This document shows positions 51,035-60,451 of a DNA stretch of 64,000 nt, one piece after another. The first letter of the stretch is position 1. Each line of letters opens with the position of its first letter. The notes beneath the pieces were generated by a model that was given only the letters and a program-made list of their open reading frames with translations, was not told the DNA's origin and did not search any database. Origin of the DNA: Hyphomicrobiales bacterium (lineage in GTDB: Bacteria; Pseudomonadota; Alphaproteobacteria; Rhizobiales; Rhizobiaceae). A program made the translations under genes and the position numbers. Location: assembly GCA_900472395.1 (NCBI GenBank), contig UCHV01000001.1, forward strand, positions 62,001 through 126,000, read 5' to 3'.

Positions 51035-51979
51035 ATGAAGCCGCAGATCCTTGTTATCGGTCCCTATCCGGAATGGGACATGGTCGAGCTTGAAAAGAGC
51101 TATGATGTAAAAAAGCTCTACGAGGCCACTGACCGCGAAGCCTTTATCGAAGGCGAGGCCAAGCAAGTGACAGCCATCGCTACCCGTGGCGAACTCGGCG
51201 CATCTGCGGAATTGATCGCGAAGCTGCCCAACCTGAAGATCGTTTCGGTTTATGGCGTCGGTTACGACGCGGTCAATCTGGATGCCTGCCGGGAGAGGGG
51301 TATTCGTGTCACCAACACGCCGGATGTTCTGACAAACGACGTCGCCGATCTCGGTATCGCAATGATGCTCTGCCAGTCGCGCGGCATGATCGGTGCAGAG
51401 CAGTGGGTGAAGGACGGAAGCTGGGCCGCGAAGGGTCTTTATCCGCTGAAGCGTAAGGTCTGGGGCCGCAAGGCAGGCATTCTCGGCCTTGGCCGCATCG
51501 GTTTCGAAGTGGCAAAGCGCCTGCGCGGTTTCGATATGGATATCGCCTATAGCGACGTCTCCGAAAAGCCTTATGCCGAGGGCATGACGTTTATCGGCAG
51601 CCCGATGGCACTGGCCGAACATTCCGATTTCCTGTTCGTGACGCTCGCCGCATCCGCGGCCACCCGTCATATCGTCTCCAGGGATGTGATCGAGGCTCTC
51701 GGCCAGGAAGGCATGCTGATCAATATCTCGCGCGCCTCCAACATCGATGAGGCGGCTCTGCTGGATGCGCTGGAAGCCGGTACACTCGGTTCGGCTGCAC
51801 TCGATGTGTTCGAAGGCGAACCCAAGCTCGATCCGCGTTTCCTCAAGCTTGAGAACGTACTGCTCCAGCCGCACCACGCATCGGGCACAATCGAAACCCG
51901 CAAAGCGATGGGCAAGCTGGTGCGCGACAATCTGGCGGCTCATTTCGCCGGCCAGCCACTTCCCACTCCGGTCATCTGA
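51035..51979 (+). CDS. D-2-hydroxyacid dehydrogenase (2-ketoaldonate/glyoxylate reductase, GhrB-like)
   Basis: NAD(P)-dependent D-isomer-specific 2-hydroxyacid dehydrogenase of 314 residues. The nucleotide-binding loop is GLGRIGFEVAKRL. The catalytic triad is visible as Arg233 (NISRASNIDE), Glu262 (VFEGEP) and His280 (QPHHASGT). SVYGVGYDAVNLDACRERGI and TNTPDVLTNDVADL are typical of the GhrB/hydroxypyruvate reductase group, some of which reduce 2-ketogluconate and 2,5-diketogluconate. The context with idonate and gluconate genes favours a ketoaldonate substrate. The gene reads away from the palindromic operator and is followed 9 bases later by idnD. Confidence 0.88.
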   Translation: MKPQILVIGPYPEWDMVELEKSYDVKKLYEATDREAFIEGEAKQVTAIATRGELGASAELIAKLPNLKIVSVYGVGYDAVNLDACRERGIRVTNTPDVLTNDVADLGIAMMLCQSRGMIGAEQWVKDGSWAAKGLYPLKRKVWGRKAGILGLGRIGFEVAKRLRGFDMDIAYSDVSEKPYAEGMTFIGSPMALAEHSDFLFVTLAASAATRHIVSRDVIEALGQEGMLINISRASNIDEAALLDALEAGTLGSAALDVFEGEPKLDPRFLKLENVLLQPHHASGTIETRKAMGKLVRDNLAAHFAGQPLPTPVI

Positions 51980-51988
51980 GGTTGTAAG

Positions 51989-53020
51989 ATGAAAGCTGTC
52001 GTCATTCACTCCGCCAAGGACTTGCGCGTCGAAGATCGCGATGTCGAGGCCGCTGGTCCGGGGCAGGTCGATATTGCCATCGAGGCAGGTGGCATCTGCG
52101 GATCGGACCTGCATTATTACCACCATGGCGGTTTCGGCACGGTTCGGCTTCGGGAGCCTATGATCCTTGGTCATGAGGTGGCCGGACGTGTGGTCGCGCT
52201 CGGAAGCGGGGTTTCGCATCTGACGGTCGGTGATCGTGTTGCTGTCTCGCCAAGCCGTCCCTGCAATGCCTGTGACTATTGCCTCAAGGGGCAGCAGAAC
52301 CACTGCCTCAACATGCGCTTTTACGGCAGCGCAATGCCCATGCCGCATATCCAGGGCGCATTCCGCCAGCGTCTGGTGGCCGATGCCTACCAGTGCCACA
52401 AGGTCAACGAAGGAATATCCATCAACGAGGCGGCCTTTGCCGAACCGTTTGCCGTAACCCTGCACGCAGTTTCCCGTGCCGGTTCGCTTCAGGGCAAGCG
52501 AGTGCTGGTTACCGGCTGTGGCCCGATCGGCGTTCTGTCGATCATCGCCGCACGTCTGCATGGTGCCCGTGAAGTGGTGGCAACCGACGTCATGGACGCC
52601 GTTCTGGAAAAGGCGGGGGTCATCGGGGCCGATCGCACCATCAACGTAGCATCCGAGCCGGAGGCCCTTCAGGCCTATACGGCAAACAAGGGCTATTTCG
52701 ACGTGCATTTCGAAGCGTCCGGCAACGAACGCGCTGTTCGGTCGGGGCTGGAAGTCCTGAAGCCCCGCGGTGTTCTTGTCCAGCTTGGTCTCGGCGGGGA
52801 TATCTCGTTGCCGCAAAACACGATTGTCGCCAAGGAAATCGACGTGAAGGGCACGTTCCGGTTCCACGAGGAATTCGGCCAGGCCGTTGATCTCATCAAC
52901 CAGAAGCGGGTCGACTTCTCGCCGCTTCTGTCTGAAGTCTACCCGGTTGCCGATGCGGTGAAGGCGTTCGAGGTTGCAGGTGACCGCAGCCGTTCGATGA
53001 AAGTCCAGCTCAGCTTCTGA
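51989..53020 (+). CDS. idnD: L-idonate 5-dehydrogenase
   Basis: Zinc-containing MDR-family alcohol dehydrogenase of 343 residues, oxidising L-idonate to 5-keto-D-gluconate. Catalytic zinc ligands Cys37 (GGICGSDLHYYHHGG) and His62-Glu63 (LGHEVAG) are present. The structural zinc cysteines are Cys92, Cys95, Cys98 and Cys106 (PCNACDYCLKGQQNHC). The cofactor motif is TGCGPIGVLS. RFYGSAMPMPHIQGAFRQ is typical of IdnD. It follows the reductase gene by 9 bases. A hairpin at 53037-53062 lies between it and the convergent LacI gene. Confidence 0.93.
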   Translation: MKAVVIHSAKDLRVEDRDVEAAGPGQVDIAIEAGGICGSDLHYYHHGGFGTVRLREPMILGHEVAGRVVALGSGVSHLTVGDRVAVSPSRPCNACDYCLKGQQNHCLNMRFYGSAMPMPHIQGAFRQRLVADAYQCHKVNEGISINEAAFAEPFAVTLHAVSRAGSLQGKRVLVTGCGPIGVLSIIAARLHGAREVVATDVMDAVLEKAGVIGADRTINVASEPEALQAYTANKGYFDVHFEASGNERAVRSGLEVLKPRGVLVQLGLGGDISLPQNTIVAKEIDVKGTFRFHEEFGQAVDLINQKRVDFSPLLSEVYPVADAVKAFEVAGDRSRSMKVQLSF

Positions 53021-53035
53021 GCCAGACGAAAACGA

Positions 53036-54073
53036 TCACGTGCTGCCGCGAAGCAGCACGTGAAAGCTCGTTCCAACTGTTGTGGCAACGCTGCGGTTTT
53101 CCAGCATGGCAATCATCTGCTCGGCGGCCTTTGCGCCGATACCGTAGCTGTCGACATTGACCGTGGTGATACCCGGCTCCGATACCGAGGCGATCTCGTA
53201 GTCACCAAAACCGGCAATGGCGATATCCTGCGGCACGGCAATACCCATCCTCCGGCATTCCATGATTGCACCGAAAGCGGGAAGGTCCGACACACAGATG
53301 GCCACATCGGTGTCCGGGAAGCGCTGGAGCAATTGCCGGATTGCCAGTCCGCCGTGCGACATGCTGATAGGCACGGCGTCGATCGCAATGACGCGTTTGC
53401 TGGCAAGGCCGTGCCGTGCCAACGCTTGATCAAAGCCGGTATGGCGCTGGTGGCCGCGCGTATCGGAAGCCTCCGATCCGGTTATGAAACCGAACCTCGA
53501 ATATCCCTGCATTACCAGCTTGTCGACGAGCGCTTCCATGGCGTCGGCGTTTGAAAAACCGACGACCGTATCAATTGGGTTTTCGGGTATATCCCAGGTT
53601 TCGATAACCGGGATGCCGGCATTGGCCAGCATTGCCCTTGCCTTTGGAGTATGTTTTCCGCCGGTCAGGATAATCCCTTCAGGTCGCCGCCGAAGCATGG
53701 ATTCGATCAGTTCTTCCTCGCGCGCGATCGAGTAGTTCGTGTAACCGAGCAGCAGCTGCATGCTCGTTTGGGCAATCGCATCTGTGATGCCGCGTGCCGT
53801 GTCGGCAAAGTTCGAATTATCGATAGAAGGAACGAGGGTTGCGATAAAACCACTGCGGCGTGAAGAGAGGCTGCCGGCAGACTGGTCGAGCACGTAACCG
53901 AGCTGGTCGACAGCCGCCATGATGCGCTCAAGTGTGTCCTTCGCGATATAGGAATTACCCCGCAGCGCGCGCGACACAGTCATCGCGGATACACCGGCCA
54001 TGCGTCCGACATCGGCCATCGTCGGTGTGCCAATGCTACCGTCGCCGGTGCGCTGATCCTGGTCGGTCTGCAT
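53036..54073 (-). CDS. LacI-family regulator of idonate/gluconate genes (GntR/IdnR-like)
   Basis: Regulator of 345 residues. The HTH is PTMADVGRMAGVSAMTVSRA, then LRGNSYIAKDTLERI and the hinge-side GYVLDQSAGSLSSRRSG. The sugar-binding-like domain runs FIATLVPSIDNSNFADTARG to IAIAGFGDYEIASVSEPGIT. VSAMTVSRALR and GFGDYEIAS are typical of GntR/IdnR repressors. The ATG at 54073 has AGGAGAAG just upstream; earlier ATGs do not. It probably binds the ATGTTATCGATAACAT site at 50987-51002 and responds to gluconate or 5-ketogluconate. It is convergent with idnD. Confidence 0.9.
   Translation of the reverse strand: MQTDQDQRTGDGSIGTPTMADVGRMAGVSAMTVSRALRGNSYIAKDTLERIMAAVDQLGYVLDQSAGSLSSRRSGFIATLVPSIDNSNFADTARGITDAIAQTSMQLLLGYTNYSIAREEELIESMLRRRPEGIILTGGKHTPKARAMLANAGIPVIETWDIPENPIDTVVGFSNADAMEALVDKLVMQGYSRFGFITGSEASDTRGHQRHTGFDQALARHGLASKRVIAIDAVPISMSHGGLAIRQLLQRFPDTDVAICVSDLPAFGAIMECRRMGIAVPQDIAIAGFGDYEIASVSEPGITTVNVDSYGIGAKAAEQMIAMLENRSVATTVGTSFHVLLRGST
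53037..53062. terminator. hairpin at the idnD/LacI convergent junction
   Basis: Perfect 10-bp stem CACGTGCTGC / GCAGCACGTG with a 6-base loop, overlapping the last codons and stop of the LacI gene. On the minus strand it is followed by ATCGTTTTCG, so it fits a terminator for the LacI gene and a weaker one for idnD. Confidence 0.75.
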
Positions 54074-54238
54074 GTCTTCTCCTGTCAGGACATGCTCCGA
54101 CTGAAAGCGCGCTTGCCTGCCCACGTCAAGGCAGGCGTACTCATTTATCCCGGCTCACCTTGTGTCTTTAATCTACGTGTCCGGTAGCGCGTTGGACAGG
54201 CCAAAAGACCTGACTATTCTACAAACCCCCTTTCTTTG

Positions 54239-55483
54239 TCAGTCGTCGGAGCTGGTGAGCTTGCGAACAACGTCGAGCAGCACGTTCGCGCCGGCGATCA
54301 GATCCTCATCCGGCGTGTGCTCTTTCGGATTGTGACTGATGCCACCAATGCTTGGCACGAAGATCATCGCCGCCGGGGCGATCCGTGCGATCATCTGGGC
54401 ATCGTGTCCTGCCCCTGAAGTCATCCGGCGTGAACGCAAACCGCGCCCCGCTGCTGCCGCCTCGATCTCTGCAACGATACCATCGTCGAAAGTCACGGGC
54501 TGGAAGCGGGCGAGGCGTTCCACGGAGATCGCCACCTGCTCCTCGTCTGCTATTCGTTCGAGATAGTCCGCCAAGGCGGCTTCTTCTGCCAGAAGACGTT
54601 CCTCGTCCGGGTCGCGAAGGTCCACCGTGAAGGTCGCTTTCGATGGAATGACGTTGATGGCGTTCGGCTCGAATTCCATGCAGCCGACCGTGGCGACGGT
54701 TGGCGTGTTGGAGGCAATCGCCCGCTCGCGCAGAAAAGTGATGACCCGCGCTGCCGCCAGTCCTGCATCGCGGCGCATCGAGATCGGCGTCGTGCCGGCA
54801 TGGTTGGCGTCGCCTTCAATCATCACCTTCTGCCAGGAAATGCCCTGCAGATTTTCAACCGCGCCGATTGGTGCGCCTTCGCGTTCGAGCACCGGACCCT
54901 GCTCGATATGTAGTTCGAGATAGGCGTGGGGTTTCAGGAAACCCGGCTCATTTGGTCCGGCATAACCGATCCTCGCCAGCTCCTCCCCAAGAACAGAGCC
55001 GTCAGTGCCCACGGACGCAAGCGCGGCCTCCACACTCAGCCCACCGGAATAGACGAGCGAGCCCATCATGTCGGGCGCGTAGCGCACGCCTTCCTCGTTG
55101 GTGAAAGCACCTACGACAATGGGGCGGTCCGGATCGAAACCCTCGGCCTTCAGGGTCTCGATCACTTCCAACCCTGCAAGAACACCGTAACATCCGTCGA
55201 AGATGCCGGCATTGATGACGGTATCGATATGCGATCCCAGCATCAGCGGTTTGCTCGCGGCATCCAGACCATTCGGAGCCCAGATTCCGAAGACGTTGCC
55301 GATCCGATCGACCGCAAGCTCCAAGCCCGCTTGCTCTACCCACTGGGCAAGACGATCGCGGCCGATTTTTTCGGTGTCCGACGCTGCAAGCCGGACCAGA
55401 CGTCCGGCCTCGTCACGACCTACCGAGCCGAGTTCGCGGAGGCGACCGAGCAGGCGCAGCCCATTGACTGATCTAAGGGTCAT
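54239..55483 (-). CDS. M20-family amidase/hydantoinase (allantoate or N-carbamoyl-amino acid hydrolase-like)
   Basis: Metal-dependent hydrolase of 414 residues in the AllC/HyuC (M20C) group. Metal-binding regions are visible: GSHIDTVINAGIFDG, TNEEGVRYAPDMMGS, LHIEQGPVLE, and near the C terminus SGAGHDAQMIARIAPAAMIF with GGISHNPKEH. Members cleave allantoate, ureidoglycine, N-carbamoyl amino acids or similar amides. It overlaps the upstream diaminopropionate ammonia-lyase gene by 4 bp. Similar dpaL-amidase pairs occur in proteobacteria, so the true substrate may be an N-substituted diaminopropionate or related amide. The lyase's product is pyruvate plus ammonia. The specific substrate is unknown. 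Confidence 0.87.
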   Translation of the reverse strand: MTLRSVNGLRLLGRLRELGSVGRDEAGRLVRLAASDTEKIGRDRLAQWVEQAGLELAVDRIGNVFGIWAPNGLDAASKPLMLGSHIDTVINAGIFDGCYGVLAGLEVIETLKAEGFDPDRPIVVGAFTNEEGVRYAPDMMGSLVYSGGLSVEAALASVGTDGSVLGEELARIGYAGPNEPGFLKPHAYLELHIEQGPVLEREGAPIGAVENLQGISWQKVMIEGDANHAGTTPISMRRDAGLAAARVITFLRERAIASNTPTVATVGCMEFEPNAINVIPSKATFTVDLRDPDEERLLAEEAALADYLERIADEEQVAISVERLARFQPVTFDDGIVAEIEAAAAGRGLRSRRMTSGAGHDAQMIARIAPAAMIFVPSIGGISHNPKEHTPDEDLIAGANVLLDVVRKLTSSDD

Positions 55484-56688
55484 GCCGACGCTCCCAAGTT
55501 CCTGTTCGACACCTCGTCCGCGGTTTCGCCGACGATTTCCGCGTACCGCGACGGGTCTGTCGCACCTTCGGTGTTGACGAGGAGAATGCGCGACTGCGGG
55601 CCCAGATTGAGGGCTGCCTGGCTGGCGGGGTCGCCGATTGCCCTGATCAGTCCGGCAAGTCCGACGCCGCCGCTTTCGCCCGACACCACGGCCGGGTCGC
55701 TGTCGATCGGGTTGGCGAGCCTCTTCATCACCGCAATCGCATCCGTATCTTCAACAGTCATGAAGGCATCGGCAACACGTGAAAGAATGCGCCAGGCCAC
55801 AAGCGAGGGTTCATAACATTCAAGCATTGCCATGATTGTCGGTTCGCCATGCGGGATGACGACCGGATGCCCGGCCCTGGCCGTTTCGACAATGCAGGCG
55901 GCGCGGCTGGGATCAACAACGGTGAAGATCGGCCTTTCGTCGCCAAGCAGGATTGCCAGATGGCCCGCGGCCGCCGCAGCAATGCCGCCGACGCCGGACT
56001 GAACGAAGACATGCGTCGGAGTTTCGGGCATCTTGCGGAGTGCTTCGCCGAAAATGGCGGTATAGCCCTGCATGACAAGGCCGGGAATCCGTTCGTAGTC
56101 GGGCCAGGACGTGTCAGAAACAATCGTCCAACCGCGTTCATTGGCGACCCTGGCCGCTTCCTTCACCGAGTCATCGTAGGTGCCGGCAACCCGTATCATC
56201 TCGGCACCGAACCGGCCTATCGCCGCAACCCGCTCATCGCTGACGCCCCAATGCACGAAGATCGCGGCGTTTGCGCCGACAAGCTGGGCGCCTTGCGCGA
56301 CCGACCGTCCGTGATTGCCGTCTGTTGCGCAGGCGACAGTCATGGTCTTCGCGATTGCCAGAACCTCGGGCGTGTTGAGTTCAGAGATATCTACCAGGCG
56401 CGACAATTGCCTGCTGGCCTCTTCGAGCACCAGCCGGATCACCGCATAGGAGCCACCGAGCGCCTTGAAGCTGCCGAGCCCAAGTCGGAAACCCTCGTCC
56501 TTCATGTGAATGCTGGAGACGCCGAGATTGCGGGCAAGTCCTGGCAGTGAAACCAGTGGCGTCTCCGCATTGTTTTCCCGGTAGGAAAGAAACCGCTCGA
56601 CTGTCGCCGCCGCCTCCACGCCCAGCGTTTCGGCGTCGCGCGGATCGAGTGGAGCCTTGTATGAGGGATTGGTGTTCATGAGAAACAT
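55480..56688 (-). CDS. dpaL: diaminopropionate ammonia-lyase
   Basis: PLP enzyme of about 402 residues, fold type II, that converts 2,3-diaminopropionate to pyruvate and two ammonia. The PLP lysine is Lys75 in LGSFKALGGSYAV. VACATDGNHGRSVAQGAQ, QSGVGGIAAAAAGHL and SGESGGVGLAGL (glycine-rich phosphate loop) are family landmarks. I chose the ATG at 56688 with GAGG seven bases upstream. An ATG at 56733 is in frame without a good site. The gene is divergent from an Lrp-type regulator and coupled to an M20 hydrolase. Confidence 0.9.
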   Translation of the reverse strand: MFLMNTNPSYKAPLDPRDAETLGVEAAATVERFLSYRENNAETPLVSLPGLARNLGVSSIHMKDEGFRLGLGSFKALGGSYAVIRLVLEEASRQLSRLVDISELNTPEVLAIAKTMTVACATDGNHGRSVAQGAQLVGANAAIFVHWGVSDERVAAIGRFGAEMIRVAGTYDDSVKEAARVANERGWTIVSDTSWPDYERIPGLVMQGYTAIFGEALRKMPETPTHVFVQSGVGGIAAAAAGHLAILLGDERPIFTVVDPSRAACIVETARAGHPVVIPHGEPTIMAMLECYEPSLVAWRILSRVADAFMTVEDTDAIAVMKRLANPIDSDPAVVSGESGGVGLAGLIRAIGDPASQAALNLGPQSRILLVNTEGATDPSRYAEIVGETADEVSNRNLGASA

Positions 56689-56720
56689 GGTGGGCCTCGC
56701 TCTGTTCAGGAGGAAACATA

Positions 56721-56737
56721 TTGCAAACACCATGCAA
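56721..56737. promoter_or_regulatory. candidate Lrp/AsnC operator
   Basis: Inverted repeat TTGCA-aacacca-TGCAA in the 103-base divergent region between dpaL and the Lrp-type gene. A further TTTGCAAG copy follows at about 56762. Such repeats suit an Lrp-family regulator that acts on both genes. Confidence 0.5.
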
Positions 56738-56791
56738 GGTGCGCTGTAATTCCGGGGTGAATTTGCAAGTTTGTTTCATCGAGGCCTCAAT

Positions 56792-57274
56792 ATGACTGAG
56801 ATCACGCGCCGCTCCGGACTGGATGAATTCGACCGGCAGATCCTCGCAATTCTGCAAAAGGACAATCTCACGCCTCAACGAAAGATTGGAGAGGCCATCA
56901 ATCTTTCAGCTCCCGCCGTCCAGCGCCGGATCAAGAGGATGACGGAGACGGGCGTGATCCAGGCAAATGTCGCCATCGTTGATCCTGCCGCACTCGGCCA
57001 TCCGATCACCATTTTCGTCGAGGTCGAGGTGATCAGTGAAACGGCGGAGCAGATTGAAGATGCCAAGCGCGAATTCGCGGCAATCCCTGAAATCCAGGTC
57101 TGTTATTACGTGACCGGTGAGGCTGATTTCGTGATGATGATCACCGTGCCCTCAATGGCCGCTTACGAAGCGCTGACCAAAAGACTGTTTTTCGGGAACA
57201 ACAACGTCAAGAGGTTCCGCAGCTTCGTGGCTATGGACCGGATCAAGGCGGGGCTGGAAGTTCCGGTCGCGTAA
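56792..57274 (+). CDS. Lrp/AsnC-family regulator
   Basis: Regulator of 160 residues. The HTH (LDEFDRQILAILQKDNLTPQ, then RKIGEAINLSAPAVQRRIKR) is followed by a RAM domain (PITIFVEVEVISETAEQIED, CYYVTGEADFVMMITVPSMA). I chose the ATG at 56792 with GAGG seven bases upstream. It is divergent from dpaL and probably controls dpaL-amidase in response to an amino acid such as diaminopropionate. A strong hairpin ends it at 57309-57335. Confidence 0.92.
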   Translation: MTEITRRSGLDEFDRQILAILQKDNLTPQRKIGEAINLSAPAVQRRIKRMTETGVIQANVAIVDPAALGHPITIFVEVEVISETAEQIEDAKREFAAIPEIQVCYYVTGEADFVMMITVPSMAAYEALTKRLFFGNNNVKRFRSFVAMDRIKAGLEVPVA

Positions 57275-57308
57275 CGAGTAGATTTGCTGGAACAGGCCGG
57301 TAAGGCCT

Positions 57309-57335
57309 GAGGCCCGCAACTCGGTTGCGGGCCTC
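57309..57335. terminator. terminator between Lrp gene and tctA
   Basis: 12-bp stem GAGGCCCGCAAC / GTTGCGGGCCTC with loop TCG, followed by ATTGTCGATTTTGG. It lies between the convergent Lrp gene (ends 57274) and tctA (ends 57359). Confidence 0.88.
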
Positions 57336-57358
57336 ATTGTCGATTTTGGGGTTTCACT

Positions 57359-58882
57359 TTACGCGCTGTGCTGCCCTTCGGCTGCAGGCTCTGCGGCACG
57401 ACGCGAGCGTTTGAACTGCACGATCAGTGGGATAACCAGCGCAAGGATCGCAATGGCAATGAGGGTTGCCGAGATCGGCCGTGTCACAAAGACGGACATG
57501 TCCCCCTGGCTGATCGTCATCGCGCGGCGGAACTGCTGTTCGGCGAAGGGGCCGAGGATCATGCCGATGATCACGGGGCTCGTCGGGAAATCATATCGGC
57601 GCATGAAGAAGCCGATGATCCCGATGATATACAGCAGTGCGAGGTCAAACACCGATTGGCTGATGCCGTAGGTGCCGATTGTCGCAAACAGAAGGATGCC
57701 CGCGTAAAGGTATGGTGTCGGGATCTTCAGAACCTGCACCCAGAGCCCCACCAGCGGAAGATTGAGCACCAGTAGCAGAACGTTGCCGATGTAAAGGCTT
57801 GCGATCAGGCCCCAGACGAGGTCGGGCTGCGACACGAGCAACTGCGGTCCGGGATTGATGCCATAGGATTGGAAAGCCGACAGCATGATTGCAGCGGTGG
57901 CGGAAGTCGGCAGGCCGAGCGTCAAAAGAGGCACGAAAACACCCGCCGCGCTTGCATTGTTCGCGGCTTCCGGACCCGCCACGCCTTCGATGGCGCCATG
58001 GCCGAATTCCTCCGGGTGCTTCGAAAGCTTCTTTTCGAAGAAATAGGAGAGGAATGTGGGGATTTCGGCACCGCCCGCAGGCATAGCTCCAATCGGGAAG
58101 CCAATGCACGCGCCACGCAGCCAGGGCTTCCACGAGCGTGCCCAGTCCTGCCGGTTCATCCAGAGAGAGCCTTTGATCGCGATGATCTCGTCGTTTCCGG
58201 CGCGATACCGTGAGGCGAGATGAAGCGTTTCTCCGACCGCAAAAAGTCCTACGCAGACGATGACGACGTCCACGCCGTCAAGCAGAGACATCTGACCGAA
58301 TGCGAAGCGCGCCTGGCCCGTCTGCAGATCGACGCCGATCAGGCCGATGAACAGCCCCAGCGCAAGAGCGGTGAGGCCGCGCACCATGGACGATCCCAGG
58401 ACGGCCGACACAGTCACGAATGCCAACAGCATCAGCGCGAAATAGTCGGCGGGTGAAAACGTCAGAGCAAATTTCACGATGATGGGCGCAAGCAGCGTTA
58501 TGCCGACCACCCCAAGCGTACCCGCAACGAACGACCCGATTGCGGCGGTAGCGAGCGCCGGGCCGCCTCGTCCTTTACGGGCCATCTTGTGACCTTCGAG
58601 AGCGGTAACGATAGTCGCGCTTTCGCCAGGCGTGTTGATCAGGATCGAGGTTGTCGAGCCACCGAACATTGCGCCGAAATAGATGCCGGCAAACAGGATG
58701 AAGGCCGCAGTCGGTTCGACCTGGAATGTGATCGGGAGAAGCATCGCGATCGTCAGGGCAGGCCCCAATCCGGGCAGGACGCCGACGAAGGTGCCGAGCG
58801 TCACCCCGATCAGCCCCCACATCAGGTTGGCGGGCGTCAAAGCGACGGCGAAACCGTTGGCAAGTGAGACGAATGAATCCAT
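57359..58882 (-). CDS. tctA: tripartite tricarboxylate transporter large membrane subunit TctA
   Basis: Membrane protein of 507 residues with about eleven or twelve hydrophobic helices. TctA hallmarks are [41 protein letters not shown] with [17 protein letters not shown], and the later [18 protein letters not shown] and [15 protein letters not shown]. It forms the transport pore for citrate or related tri/dicarboxylates. The start shares a base with the tctB stop (TGATG). It is the last gene of the CoA-transferase-tctCBA operon. Confidence 0.94.
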   Translation of the reverse strand: MDSFVSLANGFAVALTPANLMWGLIGVTLGTFVGVLPGLGPALTIAMLLPITFQVEPTAAFILFAGIYFGAMFGGSTTSILINTPGESATIVTALEGHKMARKGRGGPALATAAIGSFVAGTLGVVGITLLAPIIVKFALTFSPADYFALMLLAFVTVSAVLGSSMVRGLTALALGLFIGLIGVDLQTGQARFAFGQMSLLDGVDVVIVCVGLFAVGETLHLASRYRAGNDEIIAIKGSLWMNRQDWARSWKPWLRGACIGFPIGAMPAGGAEIPTFLSYFFEKKLSKHPEEFGHGAIEGVAGPEAANNASAAGVFVPLLTLGLPTSATAAIMLSAFQSYGINPGPQLLVSQPDLVWGLIASLYIGNVLLLVLNLPLVGLWVQVLKIPTPYLYAGILLFATIGTYGISQSVFDLALLYIIGIIGFFMRRYDFPTSPVIIGMILGPFAEQQFRRAMTISQGDMSVFVTRPISATLIAIAILALVIPLIVQFKRSRRAAEPAAEGQHSA

Positions 58883-59361
58883 CAGAAGAGATCCTCGATC
58901 AGGCCACTACCCATGCGCAGGTCAAGGACGCGCGCAAAACCGTAATAGGCGAGGAGAGCTAGAAGAAAGCCGACGATTGCGGCAAGCCAAACGCGCCGGC
59001 TTCCGAATGCCTTGGCAACGAAAACGAACATGGCCGTCGATGCGAGGATAAAGCCGACATAACTGATCAGGACGAGGTTAATCGCCAGTCCGGCGATCAC
59101 CCATGCCATGGGCTGCAGATCCGGTCGGTCGGCATCCTCGTCCGTGGCCTCGCAGGACCATGTGCCTGAAAAGACGTCTCGGAAAAGAAGACAGCCAAGA
59201 CCGATCAAGGCCGCGCCGACAGTATAAGGGAAGATCGTCGGGCCGACTTTCGCATAGGTCGGCGGTACAGCGATCTGCGTGGTCATGAAGACCACGCCTA
59301 CCCCGAGCGCGATGACGCAGAGCGCCACCGCGGTAAGTTCAAGATTGCGGGAGGGGGTCAT
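58882..59361 (-). CDS. tctB: tripartite tricarboxylate transporter small membrane subunit TctB
   Basis: Membrane protein of 159 residues with four hydrophobic helices ([55 protein letters not shown] and the C-terminal pair), the TctB architecture. I chose the ATG at 59361; the frame is open further upstream inside tctC without a start of quality. It is 10 bases from tctC and shares one base with tctA. It is the poorly conserved partner of TctA. Confidence 0.9.
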   Translation of the reverse strand: MTPSRNLELTAVALCVIALGVGVVFMTTQIAVPPTYAKVGPTIFPYTVGAALIGLGCLLFRDVFSGTWSCEATDEDADRPDLQPMAWVIAGLAINLVLISYVGFILASTAMFVFVAKAFGSRRVWLAAIVGFLLALLAYYGFARVLDLRMGSGLIEDLF

Positions 59362-59371
59362 TAGCCCGGTC

Positions 59372-60337
59372 TCACGCCAGACCGAGGTCCTTGAGGATGC
59401 CCGCAATGCGCTGCGTATCTTCCTCAAGGTATTTGCCGAATTCATCGCCTGCGAGGAACAGTCTCGTCCACGAGCGGGTCTTGAGTTCGGACTGCCATTT
59501 TTCCTCGGCATCCATCTTGGTCACGAGGTTGATGAGGTTGGCCTTCTGCTCTTCGGAAAGATCAGGACCACCGAAGACCGCGCGCCAGTTCAGCAACTCG
59601 ACATCCAGGCCCTGCTCCTTGATCGTGGGGGCATCGATGCCCGCCACCCGTTCAGGCGCGGAGAGCCCGAGGACACGAAGGTTGCCGGCGGCCACCTGCT
59701 CGGAGAATTCGCCCCAGCCGGAAACGCCGCATGTTACCTGATTGCCCAGAAGGGCGGCCATGGCTTCACCGCCGCCTGCAAAAGCGACGTAGGAAATCTT
59801 GATTGGATCGACGCCGGCTGCCTTGGCAACAAGGCCAGCGAGAATGTGGTCGCTACCTCCGGCAGAGCCCCCCGCCCACGATACCGAGCCGACATCCTTC
59901 TTCAAGGCTTCGACCAGATCGGCCATCGATTTCAGCGGCGATGCGGCCGGGACAACGATCGTCAGGTATTCGCCTGTCAGACGGGCGATTGGCGTGACCG
60001 CCGAAAGATCCACGGGAGACTTGTTGGAGATGATGGCGCCGATCATCACCATGCCGCCGGTCATCAACGCGTTGCCATCGCCCTTATGCTGGTTGATGAA
60101 CTGGGGAAGGCCGATTGTGCCACCTGCGCCGCCGACGTTGGTAATGCGCGAGTTGCCGATGAGTTTTGCGTTTCGCATGACGGCATCCATCACGCGGGCC
60201 GTCTGATCCCAGCCGCCACCGGGCGCGGCGGGAACGAAAATCTCAAGGCGCTTCATGGTCTGCGCCCGCGCCAGGCTCGGCACTGTCGCCATGACGGTTG
60301 CGATGCCTGCAGATGCAAGGAAAGTACGGCGGTTCAT
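59372..60337 (-). CDS. tctC: tripartite tricarboxylate transporter substrate-binding protein TctC
   Basis: Periplasmic binding protein of 321 residues. Its signal region MNRRTFLASAGIATVMATVP has twin arginines and may use the Tat route, though NRRTF is only partly like the consensus. The core shows LEIFVPAAPGGGWDQTARVM, NVGGAGGTIGLPQF and YVAFAGGGEAMAALLGNQV, typical of the TctC/Bug family. The ATG at 60337 follows a strong GGGAGGAGA site. It captures a tri- or dicarboxylate for TctAB. The neighbouring CoA-transferase suggests the acid is activated to its CoA ester after import. Confidence 0.92.
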   Translation of the reverse strand: MNRRTFLASAGIATVMATVPSLARAQTMKRLEIFVPAAPGGGWDQTARVMDAVMRNAKLIGNSRITNVGGAGGTIGLPQFINQHKGDGNALMTGGMVMIGAIISNKSPVDLSAVTPIARLTGEYLTIVVPAASPLKSMADLVEALKKDVGSVSWAGGSAGGSDHILAGLVAKAAGVDPIKISYVAFAGGGEAMAALLGNQVTCGVSGWGEFSEQVAAGNLRVLGLSAPERVAGIDAPTIKEQGLDVELLNWRAVFGGPDLSEEQKANLINLVTKMDAEEKWQSELKTRSWTRLFLAGDEFGKYLEEDTQRIAGILKDLGLA

Positions 60338-60414
60338 TTTGGTCTCCTCCCAGGTTGAACTCATTGTGTTCCGGATTTCCGGATGATGTGGAATCGGCCC
60401 TCCAAGCCGATCAG

Positions 60415-60446
60415 GACGGGGCACGGCACCTGGCCTATGCCCCGTC
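60415..60446 (-). promoter_or_regulatory. intercistronic hairpin between CoA-transferase and tctC
   Basis: Perfect 9-bp stem GACGGGGCA / TGCCCCGTC with a 14-base loop, six bases after the CoA-transferase stop on the minus strand. It may act as an mRNA processing or stability element, or a partial terminator. Confidence 0.6.
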
Positions 60447-60451
60447 GTTAT

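Noticed and set aside
50990..52867. Open frame of 625 codons on the minus strand
   Set aside because: Antisense to the reductase and idnD genes, which keep all catalytic and zinc residues; it would also cover the palindromic operator.
53815..53830. TTATCGATAG inside the LacI gene, similar to the 50987 operator
   Set aside because: It matches only the core, lacks the dyad arms, and is within coding sequence, so chance is more likely.
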